Positions 16,465 through 28,343 of a stretch of 64,000 nucleotides of DNA are shown here, in pieces. Under the pieces are notes generated by a model that searched no databases, had not been told where the DNA came from, and worked only from the letters and a program-made list of their open reading frames with translations. The DNA comes from Actinomadura viridilutea. GTDB taxonomy: Bacteria > Actinomycetota > Actinomycetes > Streptosporangiales > Streptosporangiaceae. The stretch is taken from positions 62,001 through 126,000 of the forward strand of contig PVNI01000008.1 in assembly GCA_003001795.1 (NCBI GenBank). The letters run 5' to 3'. Position numbers and translations under genes: made by a program. Numbering within the stretch: the stretch's first letter is position 1; the number at the start of each line of letters is the position of its first letter.

Positions 16465-16604
16465 CGCAGTCTGGCTCCCCCGAATCCCCACTACTCCTGC
16501 GAAAGGGACGAACGATCACTCGGGGGAGGACTGTTCCCGAACGCTGTTCCCGAACGGTCGCGCGAGGACGGGCCCGCGTCCGGGACGGCGCGCGTCGAGG
16601 GCGT

Positions 16605-17093
16605 TCAGCCGAGCCCGTCACCGGGCCGCGGCTTCGGCGACAGGGCCGACGGGGGCAGACCCGGGAACGCCGGGCCGTCCGTCCGCGGCAGGCCGGCGCC
16701 GCCGCGCCAGCGCACCGAGCGGGCCGCCGCCTCCTGCATCGCCCGGGCCGCGAACGTGCGCAGCGCGGCCTCCGGCGCCCCGGCCAGCCCCGCGTACGCG
16801 GTCAGCACGCCGTCCTCCAGCGCGGCGGCCAGCTGCGCGGCGGTCCGCGCCGAGGTGACCCGCACCGGCAGGCGGTACGCCGCCGCGGCCGCCACCGGGC
16901 GGGCGCCGCGCCGGGAGATCTGCGCCGCCAGGCGGTCGCGCTGGAGCCGGTGGGCGTCCCACAGCATCGCGGCCGACCGGCGCAGCGAGCCCCGCAGCCG
17001 CGCGCCCACCACCCCGTAGCCGTAGACGGCCGCGTGCTCGGCCTTCAACGCCTCCTGCAGGGCGTCCACCGAGGCGTTCCCCGAGGGGTTCAC
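16605..17093 (-). CDS. Ferritin-like (DUF4439) protein
   Basis: A 162-residue helical protein of the DUF4439 ferritin-like group: ALQEALKAEHAAVYGYGVVGARL at the N-terminus (Glu and His where ferritin-like metal ligands lie) and LEDGVLTAYAGLAGAPEAALRTFAARAM later. It has no signal peptide. Its GTG start overlaps the stop of the preceding lipoprotein gene (GTGA), so the two are probably made together. Metal binding is inferred from the family. Confidence 0.7.
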   Translation of the reverse strand: MNPSGNASVDALQEALKAEHAAVYGYGVVGARLRGSLRRSAAMLWDAHRLQRDRLAAQISRRGARPVAAAAAYRLPVRVTSARTAAQLAAALEDGVLTAYAGLAGAPEAALRTFAARAMQEAAARSVRWRGGAGLPRTDGPAFPGLPPSALSPKPRPGDGLG

Positions 17094-17563
17094 GCCGGCC
17101 TCGCCAGCGCCGCGGCGTGTCCGGCCTCGCAGGCGCCGATGCTGGCCAGCAGCTGGGCCAGGCCCGGGCCCGCGCGGCCCGCCTCGGCCGCCCGGGCCGC
17201 GGCGGCCCGGCTCTCGGCCGAGCGCAGCGCGGCCAGCGCGCCGGACGGGTCGCCGGGCACGCGCTGCGCCCGCGGCGCGGGCAGGGGCGCCGTGCGGGCG
17301 AACCGGCCGGAACCGGGCACGTAGTGGCGCCGCAGCACCGCCAGATGCTCACGGTGGTGGGCCAGGACGGGGGCGAGCCGCCCCGCCAGGGACGCGTGCG
17401 CGCCGCGCGCGGCCTCGTACAGCGCGATCAGATCCTGCTCGGCCGCGATCGCGCCGACCAGGACCGCCAGCTCCGGGGCGGGCGCGGCGGGCGCGCGGCC
17501 GCAGCCGCCCAGCGCGGGAAGGGCGATTCCGGCGGTGCCCCCCAGCACCGCTCGCCGGGACAT
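17090..17563 (-). CDS. Ferritin-like exported lipoprotein with Arg-Arg signal
   Basis: A 157-residue protein starting MSRRAVLGGTAGIALPALGGC. The twin Arg and the LGGC lipobox suggest Tat-type export and lipid attachment at about Cys21. The mature part is all-helical with AAEQDLIALYEAA and HHREHLAVLRRHY, Glu/His patterns like ferritin-like folds. The ATG at 17563 was chosen because the signal peptide begins there. It is divergent from rimP and paired with a cytosolic DUF4439 protein; similar pairs occur upstream of rimP in other actinomycetes (recalled). Confidence 0.65.
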   Translation of the reverse strand: MSRRAVLGGTAGIALPALGGCGRAPAAPAPELAVLVGAIAAEQDLIALYEAARGAHASLAGRLAPVLAHHREHLAVLRRHYVPGSGRFARTAPLPAPRAQRVPGDPSGALAALRSAESRAAAARAAEAGRAGPGLAQLLASIGACEAGHAAALARPA

Positions 17564-17739
17564 CGTGCGGGCCTCAGGCAAGCGTGTCTCCCAGACCGAA
17601 TCGTTCGTGGGGGACGCCCACGGGTGGTGTGGCGAGGAGGGGCCGCGACGAGTCTTCCGCTCATCAGGCCGGCTCAAGCATTCCATATCCGGGGCGCCCG
17701 TGACCTGTCCGAAAGGGCGCTGAGGTGCCCGGCTGTCGA

Positions 17740-17745
17740 TAGTCT
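17740..17745 (+). promoter_or_regulatory. Candidate -10 (TAGTCT) for the rimP operon
   Basis: TAGTCT fits the actinobacterial TANNNT -10 about 120 bases before rimP. No convincing -35 is visible. Confidence 0.35.
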
Positions 17746-17867
17746 TGAGTTGTCAACGGACACGCCGCGGTTTCAGAACGACAAACTGGAGGTCCCATGG
17801 GCGTGGAGTCCGGCCCTTACGCTCAGCGGGGCCGTACCGCCGTCCGGTGCGCGCGCGGAGGCCGGTC

Positions 17868-18500
17868 ATGAGCAGGCCGAGCCGGGAGCAGGTCGTCGCC
17901 GAGGTGACCCGCCTGGTCGGACCGGCGGTGGCGGACGCGGGATTCGACCTGGAGGAGGTCGACGTGCGGCCCGCGGGCCGGCGGCGGCTGGTGCGCCTGG
18001 TCGTGGACGCCGACGGCGGGGTGAGCCTGGACGACGTGGCCGAGCTGAGCCGGCGCGCCTCGGACCTGCTCGACGAGACCGACGTGATGGGCACCGCGCC
18101 CTATGTGCTCGAGGTCACCTCTCCGGGCGTCGACCGTCCGCTCACCGAGCCGCGGCACTGGCGGCGCGCGGCCGGGCGGCTGGTGGTGGCGCCGCTCACG
18201 TCCGGCGGCCGCATCGAGGGCCGGGTGGTGTCCGCTGACGACGAGGCGGTCGTCATCGACGTCGTCGCCTTCGAGGAGCCGGACGGCGCGCAGGGAGCGC
18301 CGCCCGCGAAGGGGCGCGCCTCCGGCAGGCGCGGCAAGGGGACCGGGGGCGGGTCCGGGTCCGGCGGGGTGACCAGGCGCCGTTTCGACTTCCAAGAGCT
18401 GGGGCGCGGCCGGGTGCAGGTGGAGTTCCGGCGGTTGGACGACCCCGGCGGCTCCGCCGACGAGGCCGAGGAATCGCGTTCGCCGGCCGAGCCGGACTAG
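17868..18500 (+). CDS. rimP: Ribosome maturation factor RimP
   Basis: Needed for 30S subunit maturation. The N-terminal domain is clear: residues 1-90 include [20 protein letters not shown] and [14 protein letters not shown]. The C-terminal SH3-like half is split by a Gly/Lys/Arg-rich low-complexity insert (about residues 143-168), then resumes at [16 protein letters not shown]. At 210 residues it is longer than the usual 150-180. The ATG follows GGAGG. It heads rimP-nusA-ylxR-infB, the standard order. Confidence 0.92.
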   Translation: MSRPSREQVVAEVTRLVGPAVADAGFDLEEVDVRPAGRRRLVRLVVDADGGVSLDDVAELSRRASDLLDETDVMGTAPYVLEVTSPGVDRPLTEPRHWRRAAGRLVVAPLTSGGRIEGRVVSADDEAVVIDVVAFEEPDGAQGAPPAKGRASGRRGKGTGGGSGSGGVTRRRFDFQELGRGRVQVEFRRLDDPGGSADEAEESRSPAEPD

Positions 18501-18513
18501 AGGGGGGAGCCTC

Positions 18514-19656
18514 GTGGACATCGACATGACCGCATTGCGCAGTCTCGAGAGCGAGAAGGACATCTCGCTCGACGTGGCCGTCAAGGCCATCGAAGACGCC
18601 CTGCTGATCGCCTACCACCGCACCGAGGGGGCCGCGCCCAAGGCCCGGGTGGAGCTCGACCGGGAGACCGGGCACGTCACGGTCTGGGCGACCGAGACCG
18701 ACGAAGAGGGCAACGCCGTCCGGGAATACGACGACACCCCGACCGGCTTCGGACGCATAGCGGCGACGACCGCCAAGCAGGTCATCCTGCAGCGGCTGCG
18801 GGACGCCGAGGATGAGCTGACGTTCGGCGAGTACGTCGGGCGCGAGGGCGACATCGTCTCCGGCGTCATCCAGCAGGGCAAGGACCCCCGGAACGTCCTG
18901 GTCGACCTCGGCAAGATCGAGGCGATCCTGCCCCCGCAGGAGCAGGTGCCCGGCGAGTCCTACGAGCACGGCGAGCGGATCCGCGCCTATGTGGTGCAGG
19001 TCCGCAAGGGCCACCGCGGCCCGTCGGTGCAGCTGTCGCGCACCCACCCCAACCTGGTGCGCAAGCTGTTCGCGCTGGAGGTGCCCGAGATCGCCGACGG
19101 CACCGTGGAGATCGCGGCGATCGCCCGGGAGGCGGGCCACCGCACCAAGATCGCGGTGCGGTCGCGCAAGCCCGGGGTGAACGCCAAGGGCGCGTGCATC
19201 GGCCCGCTGGGCAGCCGCGTCCGCAACGTCATGCACGAGCTGCACGGCGAAAAGATCGATATCGTGGACTGGTCGGAGGACCCGGCCGAGTTCGTGGGCA
19301 ACGCGCTGTCCCCCGCGCGGGTGTCCCACGTGGAGGTGGTCGACGAGGGCGCCCGGGTGGCCCGGGTGATCGTCCCGGACTACCAGCTGTCGCTGGCCAT
19401 CGGCAAAGAGGGGCAGAACGCCCGGCTGGCGGCGCGGCTCACCGGCTGGCGGATCGACATCCGGTCCGACACCGAGCAGTCCGAGGGGCAGTCCGAGGGG
19501 CAGTCCAAGGGGCGGTCCGAGGACGAGCCGTCCGGCGCCGGACGGGAGGCCGGAGGCGCCGGGACGCAGGCCGCGAAGGCGGCCGGATCCGGCGAATCGG
19601 GAGCGACCACATCAGGAGAGCATGCGACAGGTCCCGCCGACGCCTCGGCGCGGTAG
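18514..19656 (+). CDS. nusA: Transcription termination/antitermination protein NusA
   Basis: Binds RNA polymerase and nascent RNA to control pausing and termination. Domains in order are an N-terminal RNAP-binding domain (about 1-125), S1 (about 130-200, ending near [18 protein letters not shown]) and KH1/KH2 (about 225-345, with [20 protein letters not shown]). The last about 60 residues are low-complexity and include four 4-residue repeats (QSEG-type). It uses GTG after GGGGGGAG. A Met four codons later is an alternative start. It overlaps ylxR by 35 bases. Confidence 0.95.
   Translation: MDIDMTALRSLESEKDISLDVAVKAIEDALLIAYHRTEGAAPKARVELDRETGHVTVWATETDEEGNAVREYDDTPTGFGRIAATTAKQVILQRLRDAEDELTFGEYVGREGDIVSGVIQQGKDPRNVLVDLGKIEAILPPQEQVPGESYEHGERIRAYVVQVRKGHRGPSVQLSRTHPNLVRKLFALEVPEIADGTVEIAAIAREAGHRTKIAVRSRKPGVNAKGACIGPLGSRVRNVMHELHGEKIDIVDWSEDPAEFVGNALSPARVSHVEVVDEGARVARVIVPDYQLSLAIGKEGQNARLAARLTGWRIDIRSDTEQSEGQSEGQSKGRSEDEPSGAGREAGGAGTQAAKAAGSGESGATTSGEHATGPADASAR
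19477..19524 (+). repeat. 12-bp tandem repeat inside the nusA tail
   Basis: Four units of cagtccgagggg (last two diverged) encode [16 protein letters not shown] in the disordered C-terminus. It is probably a slippage product. Confidence 0.7.
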
Positions 19657-19951
19657 ACTCGTGTCACGCGATCGGGCGGCTCCACTGCGTACGTGTGTGG
19701 GCTGCCGCGTTCGCACGGCCAAGTCCGAGTTGCTGCGCCTCGTGGCGGTCGAGGGCGTCGTCGTCCCCGATCCCCGCGGGCGGCTGCCGGGCCGGGGCGC
19801 GCATCTGCACCCCGATCCGGGATGTCTCGAGCTCGCAGAGCGACGTCGGGCGTTCCCCCGGGCCTTCCGCCTGGCGGGGCCGCTCGACACGTCCGTGCTG
19901 CGAGCTCGGCTTGCGACGCGGGACGCGCGGCAGCAGGATGGCCAACGGTAA
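19622..19951 (+). CDS. YlxR (DUF448) RNA-binding protein
   Basis: A 109-residue protein with the YlxR core [19 protein letters not shown] (Cys25, Cys28) and [23 protein letters not shown]. The family fold binds nucleic acid and in some bacteria modulates RNase P or transcription. The ATG at 19622 follows AGGAG but lies inside the nusA end; a GTG at 19661 just past the nusA stop is the alternative start. Position between nusA and infB is canonical. Confidence 0.85.
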   Translation: MRQVPPTPRRGRLVSRDRAAPLRTCVGCRVRTAKSELLRLVAVEGVVVPDPRGRLPGRGAHLHPDPGCLELAERRRAFPRAFRLAGPLDTSVLRARLATRDARQQDGQR

Positions 19952-20030
19952 GCGACGCCTAGTCGGAAGCAGGCCGAGATTGCTATGAGCGCTCGATGAG
20001 CACGCCGCGATGAGTACGGCAAGGTAACGA

Positions 20031-20057
20031 CGGTCCGGAGGCCGCACCCCCGGACCG
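20031..20057 (+). promoter_or_regulatory. Hairpin upstream of infB
   Basis: Eight-bp stem cggtccgg/ccggaccg (20031-20038, 20050-20057) 13 bases upstream of the infB GTG, with GGGAG between. It could modulate infB translation. Confidence 0.4.
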
Positions 20058-20070
20058 AGTAGGGAGTGCA

Positions 20071-22995
<2,925 letters not shown>

Positions 22996-23030
22996 CGTCG
23001 GCGGCCGAGCCCGCGTCGCGAGGCGCGGAC

Positions 23031-23064
23031 GGGCCGCGGGCCGTGGCGACACGGCCCGCGGCCC
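23031..23064 (+). terminator. Strong hairpin after infB
   Basis: A 15-bp perfect stem (23031-23045 with 23050-23064) around the tetraloop gcga, 35 bases past the infB stop. No long T-tract follows. The 283-base gap to the next gene has no other feature I can support, apart from an AT-richer ctcttaatctgg near 23102-23113 that may hold a -10. Confidence 0.65.
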
Positions 23065-23278
23065 CGTCGCCGAAAATCGCGTGCCGGGACGCCGGGTGGA
23101 TCTCTTAATCTGGCGTCATCACGGCCCCGGCCCGGTCGGCCGGGCCGCGCCGTCACCGCGACCGGTTCGGGCGCTCCCACGGGCGGGCGCTTGCGCCCCC
23201 GGCCCGCTCCGGACGCGCCGTCCCGCAGGGGACGGCCTCGACACCCCCGCGCCCCGCGGGGCATAGCGAAATCCCGAG

Positions 23279-23587
23279 GTGACCGACCAGGTGTACGTGG
23301 GTGCGCTGACGCTCGACCTGCTGCTCGGCGACGTGCGATCGCTCAAGGAGAAGCGCTCGGTCGTGCGTCCGATCATCGCCGAGGTGAACCGGCGCTTCCC
23401 CGCGGTGGCCGTCGCCGAGACCGGCGCGCTCGACCTGCACCGGCGGGCGGAGATCGCGGTCGCGGTGGTGTCGGCCACGGCGAGCAACTGCACGCAGGTG
23501 CTGGACTCCTGCGAGCGGCTCGTCGCGGGCCGTCCGGAGATCGAGCTGCTGTCGGCCAGGCGGCGGCTGTTCAACGACGAAGACTGA
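23279..23587 (+). CDS. YlxP (DUF503) family protein
   Basis: A 102-residue protein of the DUF503/YlxP family with VYVGALTLDLLLGDVRSLKEKRSVVRPI and a C-terminal ERLVAGRPEIELLSARRRLF. The family sits between infB and rbfA in most actinobacteria and firmicutes; its exact role is unclear. The GTG start follows only a weak GAGG, so translation may be modest. The length is normal. Confidence 0.85.
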   Translation: MTDQVYVGALTLDLLLGDVRSLKEKRSVVRPIIAEVNRRFPAVAVAETGALDLHRRAEIAVAVVSATASNCTQVLDSCERLVAGRPEIELLSARRRLFNDED

Positions 23588-23686
23588 GCGGGGTGCGGGG
23601 GCGGACCACCGATCCCCGAGGCGGGGCGCGGGCGGAACCCCCGCGCCGCCCCGGTCTCGCCACAACCAGAGAGAAGGAGTGCGACC

Positions 23687-24169
23687 ATGGCGGACGCAGC
23701 CCGGGCGCGCAAGCTCGCCGACCGCATCCAGCAGATCGTCGCGGAGATGCTGGAGCGGCGGATCAAGGACCCCCGGCTCGGCTTCGTGACCGTGACCGAC
23801 ACCCGCGTCACGGGCGACCTGCGCGACGCCACGGTCTACTACACCGTGTACGGCTCGGAGGGCGAGCGCAAGGAGACCGCGGCGGCGCTGGAGAGCGCCA
23901 AGGGCGTGATCCGCTCGGAGGTGGGCCGGCAGACCGGCGTCCGGCACACGCCCAGCATCACCTTCGTCCCGGACGCGGTGATCGAGAACGCCGCGCACAT
24001 CGACGAGCTGCTCGCCAAGGCCCGCGCCAAGGACGCCGAGGTGGCCCGCGCGGCCCGGTCGGCCACTCCGGCGGGGGATGCCAACCCCTACCGCACGAGT
24101 GAGGTCGATGAGGAGCCCGACGCCACAGACGGCGGGGACGGCGGGGCGGGACACTCGTCAGATGACTGA
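23687..24169 (+). CDS. rbfA: Ribosome-binding factor A
   Basis: Assists late 30S maturation and cold adaptation. KH-like core: [32 protein letters not shown], then [13 protein letters not shown] and TPSITFVPD (about residues 4-112). The last about 40 residues form an acidic tail ([15 protein letters not shown]) common in actinobacterial RbfA. The ATG follows GAGAAGGAG at ideal spacing. Length is 160. Confidence 0.95.
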   Translation: MADAARARKLADRIQQIVAEMLERRIKDPRLGFVTVTDTRVTGDLRDATVYYTVYGSEGERKETAAALESAKGVIRSEVGRQTGVRHTPSITFVPDAVIENAAHIDELLAKARAKDAEVARAARSATPAGDANPYRTSEVDEEPDATDGGDGGAGHSSDD

Positions 24170-24220
24170 ACGGGACGGCAGGCGGCGCCCGAGGGCGTCC
24201 CGGACGCGGGCGGGGGCGCT

Positions 24221-25534
24221 GTGAACGGTTCGGAGCGAGGCGGTGCGGCGGGCCATCCGGCCGTGCTCGGTGCGGGTCCGCCGCCCCCGTGGCGGGGGCC
24301 GCAGGACGCGCCCGAGGCGGACGAGCCCGCCGCGGCCCCGGAGCCGTGGGCCGGCCAGTACGCCACGATGATCCGGTGCGTCGAGCGCTGGTGGGCCGGC
24401 GGCGACGGCCGCACCGAGACGGGCGGTGCTGAGACGGGCCGCACCGAGGCGGGCCGTGCTGAGACGGGTCACGCCGACGCGGAGCGCGCGGGCGGCGGCC
24501 GGTCGGACGAGGCGGCCCGCTGGTCCGGCCCGGACTGGGACCGCGCGGTCGAGCTGATCGCCAAGGTCGACGAGATCTGCCTGGCGTGCCATGTCACCCC
24601 CGACGGGGACGCGCTGGGGTCGATGCTGGCGCTGGCGCTGGCCCTGCGGGCGCTGGGCAAGCGGGTGCTGGCGTCGTTCGGCGAGCCGTTCACCGTGCCG
24701 GCGAGCCTGCGGTTCCTGCCCGGCCAGGAGCTGCTGGTCGAGCCCGGGCGGCTGCCCGCCGCCCCGCAGCTGATGATCGCGCTGGACACCGCGGCGGTGG
24801 ACCGGCTGGGGTCGCTGGCGTCCCGGGCGCGCACCGCCGCGATGCTGATCGTCGTCGACCACCACGCGGCGGGCGGCGGGTTCGGCGGCTGCGGGCACGA
24901 GCAGGTGCGGCTGGTCGACCCGGACGCGGCGGCCACCGCGATGCTGGTGGACGAGCTGATCCGCCGGCTGGACGTCCCGCTCACCCGCGAGATCGCCCTC
25001 GGCCTGTACGCGGGCCTGGCCAGCGACACCGGCTCGTTCCGGTACCCCTGCACCACGCCCGGCGTGCACGCGATGGCGGGACGGCTGCTCGCCGCGGGCG
25101 TGCGCCCCGACGAGGTGAGCCGCGAGCTGTGGGACCGCGCGTCGTTCGGCTACCTGCAGGTGCTGGCGGGCGCCCTCGGCCGGGCGCGGCTGGACCGCGA
25201 CGCCGCGGGCGGCCTCGGCCTGCTGTGGACGACGATCAGCCGGGCCGACCGGGTCGACCGCGGCGTGCGCTACGACCAGCTCGAAGGCGTGATCGACCAG
25301 TTGCGGCGAGCGGACGAGGCCGAGGTCGCGGTGGTGTGCAAGGAGACCGACGAGGGCGACTGGTACGTCTCCACCCGGTCGCGGGGCCGGGTGGACGTGG
25401 GCGGCGCCTGCGGCGCGCTCGGCGGGGGCGGGCACCGGACCGCCGCCGCGTTCACCGCGACGGGCGAGCCCGCCGACACCATCGACCGGCTGCGCGCCGT
25501 GCTGCGCGGCCCCGACACGGAGGAGCACGGGTGA
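24221..25534 (+). CDS. DHH/DHHA1 phosphoesterase (NrnA-like)
   Basis: Bifunctional oligoribonuclease and pAp-phosphatase type protein that degrades short RNAs or pAp. Motifs: HVTPDGDALGS (residues 124-134), DHH at 213-215 and the DHHA1 GGGGHR at about 401-406. The first about 100 residues are an extra low-complexity segment containing 5-residue repeats (TETGG, AETGR type), absent from most homologues. The GTG start may therefore be too early; ATG at 24369 is an alternative. It ends in a GTGA overlap with truB. Confidence 0.88.
   Translation: MNGSERGGAAGHPAVLGAGPPPPWRGPQDAPEADEPAAAPEPWAGQYATMIRCVERWWAGGDGRTETGGAETGRTEAGRAETGHADAERAGGGRSDEAARWSGPDWDRAVELIAKVDEICLACHVTPDGDALGSMLALALALRALGKRVLASFGEPFTVPASLRFLPGQELLVEPGRLPAAPQLMIALDTAAVDRLGSLASRARTAAMLIVVDHHAAGGGFGGCGHEQVRLVDPDAAATAMLVDELIRRLDVPLTREIALGLYAGLASDTGSFRYPCTTPGVHAMAGRLLAAGVRPDEVSRELWDRASFGYLQVLAGALGRARLDRDAAGGLGLLWTTISRADRVDRGVRYDQLEGVIDQLRRADEAEVAVVCKETDEGDWYVSTRSRGRVDVGGACGALGGGGHRTAAAFTATGEPADTIDRLRAVLRGPDTEEHG
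24411..24470 (+). repeat. 30-bp tandem duplication in the DHH gene
   Basis: Units 24411-24440 and 24441-24470 are near identical and themselves made of two 15-bp halves, encoding the repeated T/A-E-T-G-R/G peptide in the disordered N-terminus. Confidence 0.7.
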
Positions 25535-26415
25535 GCGGCGGACAGGGGATCTCCGGGCTGGTCGTCGTCGACAAGCCCGCCGGCTGGACCAGCCACGACG
25601 TGGTGGGCCGCGTGCGGCGGCTGGCCCGCACCCGGCGGGTCGGGCACGCCGGCACCCTCGACCCGATGGCGACCGGCGTGCTGGTCGTCGGGGTGGGCAA
25701 GGCGACCCGGCTGCTCGGGCATCTGGCCCTGACGGAGAAGGAGTACGACGCCACCATCCGGCTCGGCCAGTCCACCGACACCGACGACGCGGAGGGGGAG
25801 GTCACCGCGACCGCCTCGGCGGCGGGGGTCACGGACGCCGCGCTGCGCGCCGGGATCGAGGCGCTGACCGGCGAGATCCGCCAGGTGCCGCCGCAGGTCA
25901 GCGCGATCAAGGTGGACGGCAGGCGCGCCTACGCGATGGCCCGGCGGGGCGAGCGGGTGGCGCTGGAGGCCCGGACGGTGACCGTGCACGCGTTCACCGT
26001 CACCGACGTGCGCCGCCACGGCGACCTGGTGGACGTGGACGCGTCCATCACCTGCTCGTCCGGCACCTACATCCGGGCGCTGGCCCGCGACCTGGGCGCC
26101 GCGCTGGGCTGCGGCGGCCACCTGACGGCGCTGCGCCGCACCCGCGTCGGCCCGTACGACCTGGCCATGGCGCGCACCCTGGACCGGCTCGCCGAGAAGC
26201 TGGAGATCCTGCCGATGGCGGAGGCGGTGGCGGCCGCGTTCCCGCGCCGCGAGGTGACGGCGGACGAGGCCCGCAAGGTCGTGCACGGCGGCCGGCTGCC
26301 CGCGGCGGGTCTCGGCCCGGGGCCGGTGGGGGTCTTCGCCTCGGACGGGACGCTGCTGGCGCTGGTGGAGGAGCGGGGCGGGGCCGCCAAGCCCCTGGCC
26401 GTCTTCGTTCCCTAG
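25531..26415 (+). CDS. truB: tRNA pseudouridine(55) synthase TruB
   Basis: Makes pseudouridine 55 in the T-loop of tRNAs. GLVVVDKPAGWTSHDVV opens the fold. The catalytic Asp44 lies in HAGTLDPMATGVL. YEATIRLG-like and CSSGTYIRALARDLG motifs follow, and a TruB C-terminal domain ends the protein. It has 294 residues, full length. GTG overlaps the stop of the DHH gene. Neighbours rbfA and ribF match the usual order. Confidence 0.95.
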   Translation: MSGGQGISGLVVVDKPAGWTSHDVVGRVRRLARTRRVGHAGTLDPMATGVLVVGVGKATRLLGHLALTEKEYDATIRLGQSTDTDDAEGEVTATASAAGVTDAALRAGIEALTGEIRQVPPQVSAIKVDGRRAYAMARRGERVALEARTVTVHAFTVTDVRRHGDLVDVDASITCSSGTYIRALARDLGAALGCGGHLTALRRTRVGPYDLAMARTLDRLAEKLEILPMAEAVAAAFPRREVTADEARKVVHGGRLPAAGLGPGPVGVFASDGTLLALVEERGGAAKPLAVFVP

Positions 26416-26586
26416 CGGACCCGGCGGACGACCCGGCGGTCATCGCCGCCGAGTAGACTCGTCGCGGTTTCGCAGGCGTCACCCGCGCCAGGGCCGCCCC
26501 CTCGGTCGTGCGGCGCGGCCGGTCATGGCAGTCTTGAGGCGACAGGAAAGTCCGGGCAGGCAGGTTCCGACGCAGGGGAGTGCAAG

Positions 26587-27540
26587 GTGCGGCGCTGGCA
26601 TGGCCTCGAGGAGGTTCCCGCCGACTGGGGCAGATCGGTCGTCACCATCGGCGTGTTCGACGGCGTCCACCGCGGCCACCAGCGGATCGTCGGCCGGGCC
26701 GCCGAACTGGCCCGTGAGCGCGGGCTGCGGTCGGTGGTGATCACGTTCGATCCGCATCCCGACGAGGTCGTCCGGCCGGGCACCCACCCCCCGCTGCTGT
26801 CCACGACGCGGCGCCGCATCGAGCTGCTGGAGAGCCTGGGCACCGACGCCGTGGTCGTGGTGCCGTTCACGCTGGAGCTGTCCAAGGTGCCGCCGGACGA
26901 GTTCGTGCAGTCGGTGCTGGTGGACCGGCTGCACGCGGCGCACGTGATCGTCGGCGCGGACTTCCGGTTCGGCCACAAGGCCAAGGGCGACGTGGCGCTG
27001 CTGAAGGAGCTGGGGGAGAAGTACGACTTCACCGCCGAGGGCATGCCCCTGGTCGCCAACGGCGACACCATCTCCTCCACTTACATCCGCGCCCGGCTGG
27101 ACGCGGGCGACGTCGAGGGCGCCGCGCACGCGCTGGGCCGTCCGCACCGGGTGGAGGGCGTGGTGGTGCGCGGCCACATGCGGGGGCGCGCGCTCGGGTT
27201 CCCCACCGCCAACCTGGAGACGCAGCCGCACACCGCGATCCCCAGCGACGGCGTCTACGCCGGGTGGCTGGTGTGCGACTCCGAGCGCTACCCGCGGTTC
27301 CGGTGGCCGGCCGCGATCTCCATCGGCACCAATCCGACGTTCGAGGGCGGCGGCGAGCGCACCGTCGAGGCGTACGCGCTGGACCGCGACGACCTCGACC
27401 TGTACGGCGAGCACATGGCCGTGGACTTCCAGGCCCGCCTGCGCGACACGCTGAAGTTCGACTCGGTCGACGCGCTGATCGAGCAGATGCACCGGGACGT
27501 CGCGCGCACCCGCGAGATCATCGCCGCCGCGGACCGGTAG
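26587..27540 (+). CDS. ribF: Bifunctional riboflavin kinase / FAD synthetase
   Basis: Converts riboflavin to FMN and then FAD. The N-terminal FMN adenylyltransferase has GVFDGVHRGHQ (residues 22-32) and ISSTYIRARL. The C-terminal flavokinase starts near residue 180 with VEGVVVRGHMRGRALGFPTANLE and contains SIGTNPTF. It is 317 residues and complete. The GTG follows GGGGAGTGCAAG. A TAGACT -10 at 26453 could give it its own promoter. Confidence 0.95.
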   Translation: MRRWHGLEEVPADWGRSVVTIGVFDGVHRGHQRIVGRAAELARERGLRSVVITFDPHPDEVVRPGTHPPLLSTTRRRIELLESLGTDAVVVVPFTLELSKVPPDEFVQSVLVDRLHAAHVIVGADFRFGHKAKGDVALLKELGEKYDFTAEGMPLVANGDTISSTYIRARLDAGDVEGAAHALGRPHRVEGVVVRGHMRGRALGFPTANLETQPHTAIPSDGVYAGWLVCDSERYPRFRWPAAISIGTNPTFEGGGERTVEAYALDRDDLDLYGEHMAVDFQARLRDTLKFDSVDALIEQMHRDVARTREIIAAADR

Positions 27541-27553
27541 GGCGGCGCGGCGG

Positions 27554-27569
27554 CGCCCGCCGGCGGGCG
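27554..27569 (+). terminator. GC palindrome after ribF
   Basis: cgcccgcc/ggcgggcg (27554-27561, 27562-27569) 13 bases past the ribF stop; a short terminator-like hairpin. Confidence 0.4.
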
Positions 27570-27642
27570 GCCGGCCGCACGGGACGAAGCCAGATGATCA
27601 CCGTGCGTTCCGCGCGGTGGTCGTCGCACGTGCCGGACGTGG

Positions 27643-27781
27643 TACGGTGAAGAGTCGCCGGAAGCATACCGGCCAGCGGGCTGCACCCTCATGCGGCTCG
27701 CCCATGTTCCAGAACGCATCATGCGGACCCGGACGCCCGCTCGTCGGGATCTGCGGATGACGATCTCATCGAAGGAGCCAC
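27643..27781 (+). promoter_or_regulatory. rpsO promoter and structured leader
   Basis: TACGGT (27643-27648) is a candidate -10. The roughly 125-base leader then holds gccgg/ccggc (27657-27661, 27669-27673) and gatga/tcatc (27756-27760, 27766-27770), the latter ending next to the GAAGGAG ribosome site. S15 represses its own mRNA through leader structures in several phyla; a role here is inferred. Confidence 0.4.
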
Positions 27782-28051
27782 GTGCCGCTCGACAGCGCTA
27801 CCAAGCAGAAGATCATCGCCGAGTTCGCGACCAGTGAGGGTGACACCGGTTCGCCGGAGGTCCAGGTCGCGCTGCTGACCAGGCGGATCAACGACCTCAC
27901 CGAGCACCTGAAGGAGCACAAGCACGACCACCACAGCCGCCGCGGGCTGCTGCTGCTGGTCGGTCAGCGTCGCCGGCTCCTGAAGTACCTGCAGAACAAG
28001 GACATCAACCGCTACCGGCGGCTGATCGAGCGTCTCGGTCTGCGCCGCTAG
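27782..28051 (+). CDS. rpsO: 30S ribosomal protein S15
   Basis: Primary 16S rRNA-binding protein of the small-subunit platform. The 89-residue sequence has the S15 signature ([24 protein letters not shown] and [21 protein letters not shown]) and ends in ERLGLRR. Start GTG follows GAAGGAG. It sits before pnp, as in most bacteria. Confidence 0.98.
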   Translation: MPLDSATKQKIIAEFATSEGDTGSPEVQVALLTRRINDLTEHLKEHKHDHHSRRGLLLLVGQRRRLLKYLQNKDINRYRRLIERLGLRR

Positions 28052-28056
28052 GACGG

Positions 28057-28098
28057 CGGAGGGAGCGGCTCGCTCGGGGCCGCTCCCTCCGGCTTTTT
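28057..28098 (+). terminator. Intrinsic terminator after rpsO
   Basis: A 13-bp stem (28057-28069 with 28079-28091), 9-base loop, then gcttttt. It is a textbook rho-independent terminator, rare in such GC-rich DNA. Confidence 0.9.
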
Positions 28099-28343
28099 CC
28101 CCGGCGGGGGTGAAACCGCCTCCGACGGGATAACTGAACACAGAAGAGAGCCTCGCGGACACTCCCTGGTGCGGGCCGGTCCTCGGTAGTGGCTCCCGGA
28201 TCATGCCCTTCGCCGGAGGCGGGCGAAGGCGCACCACCAGATCATCGCGTGGGCTCCGATCCGGGCGCTTCGATCGAAGACCGGCACAGCGCGACATCCA
28301 CGGGAACCGGGCTGCGAGGACGCACGAGAGCAAGGAGATTCCC

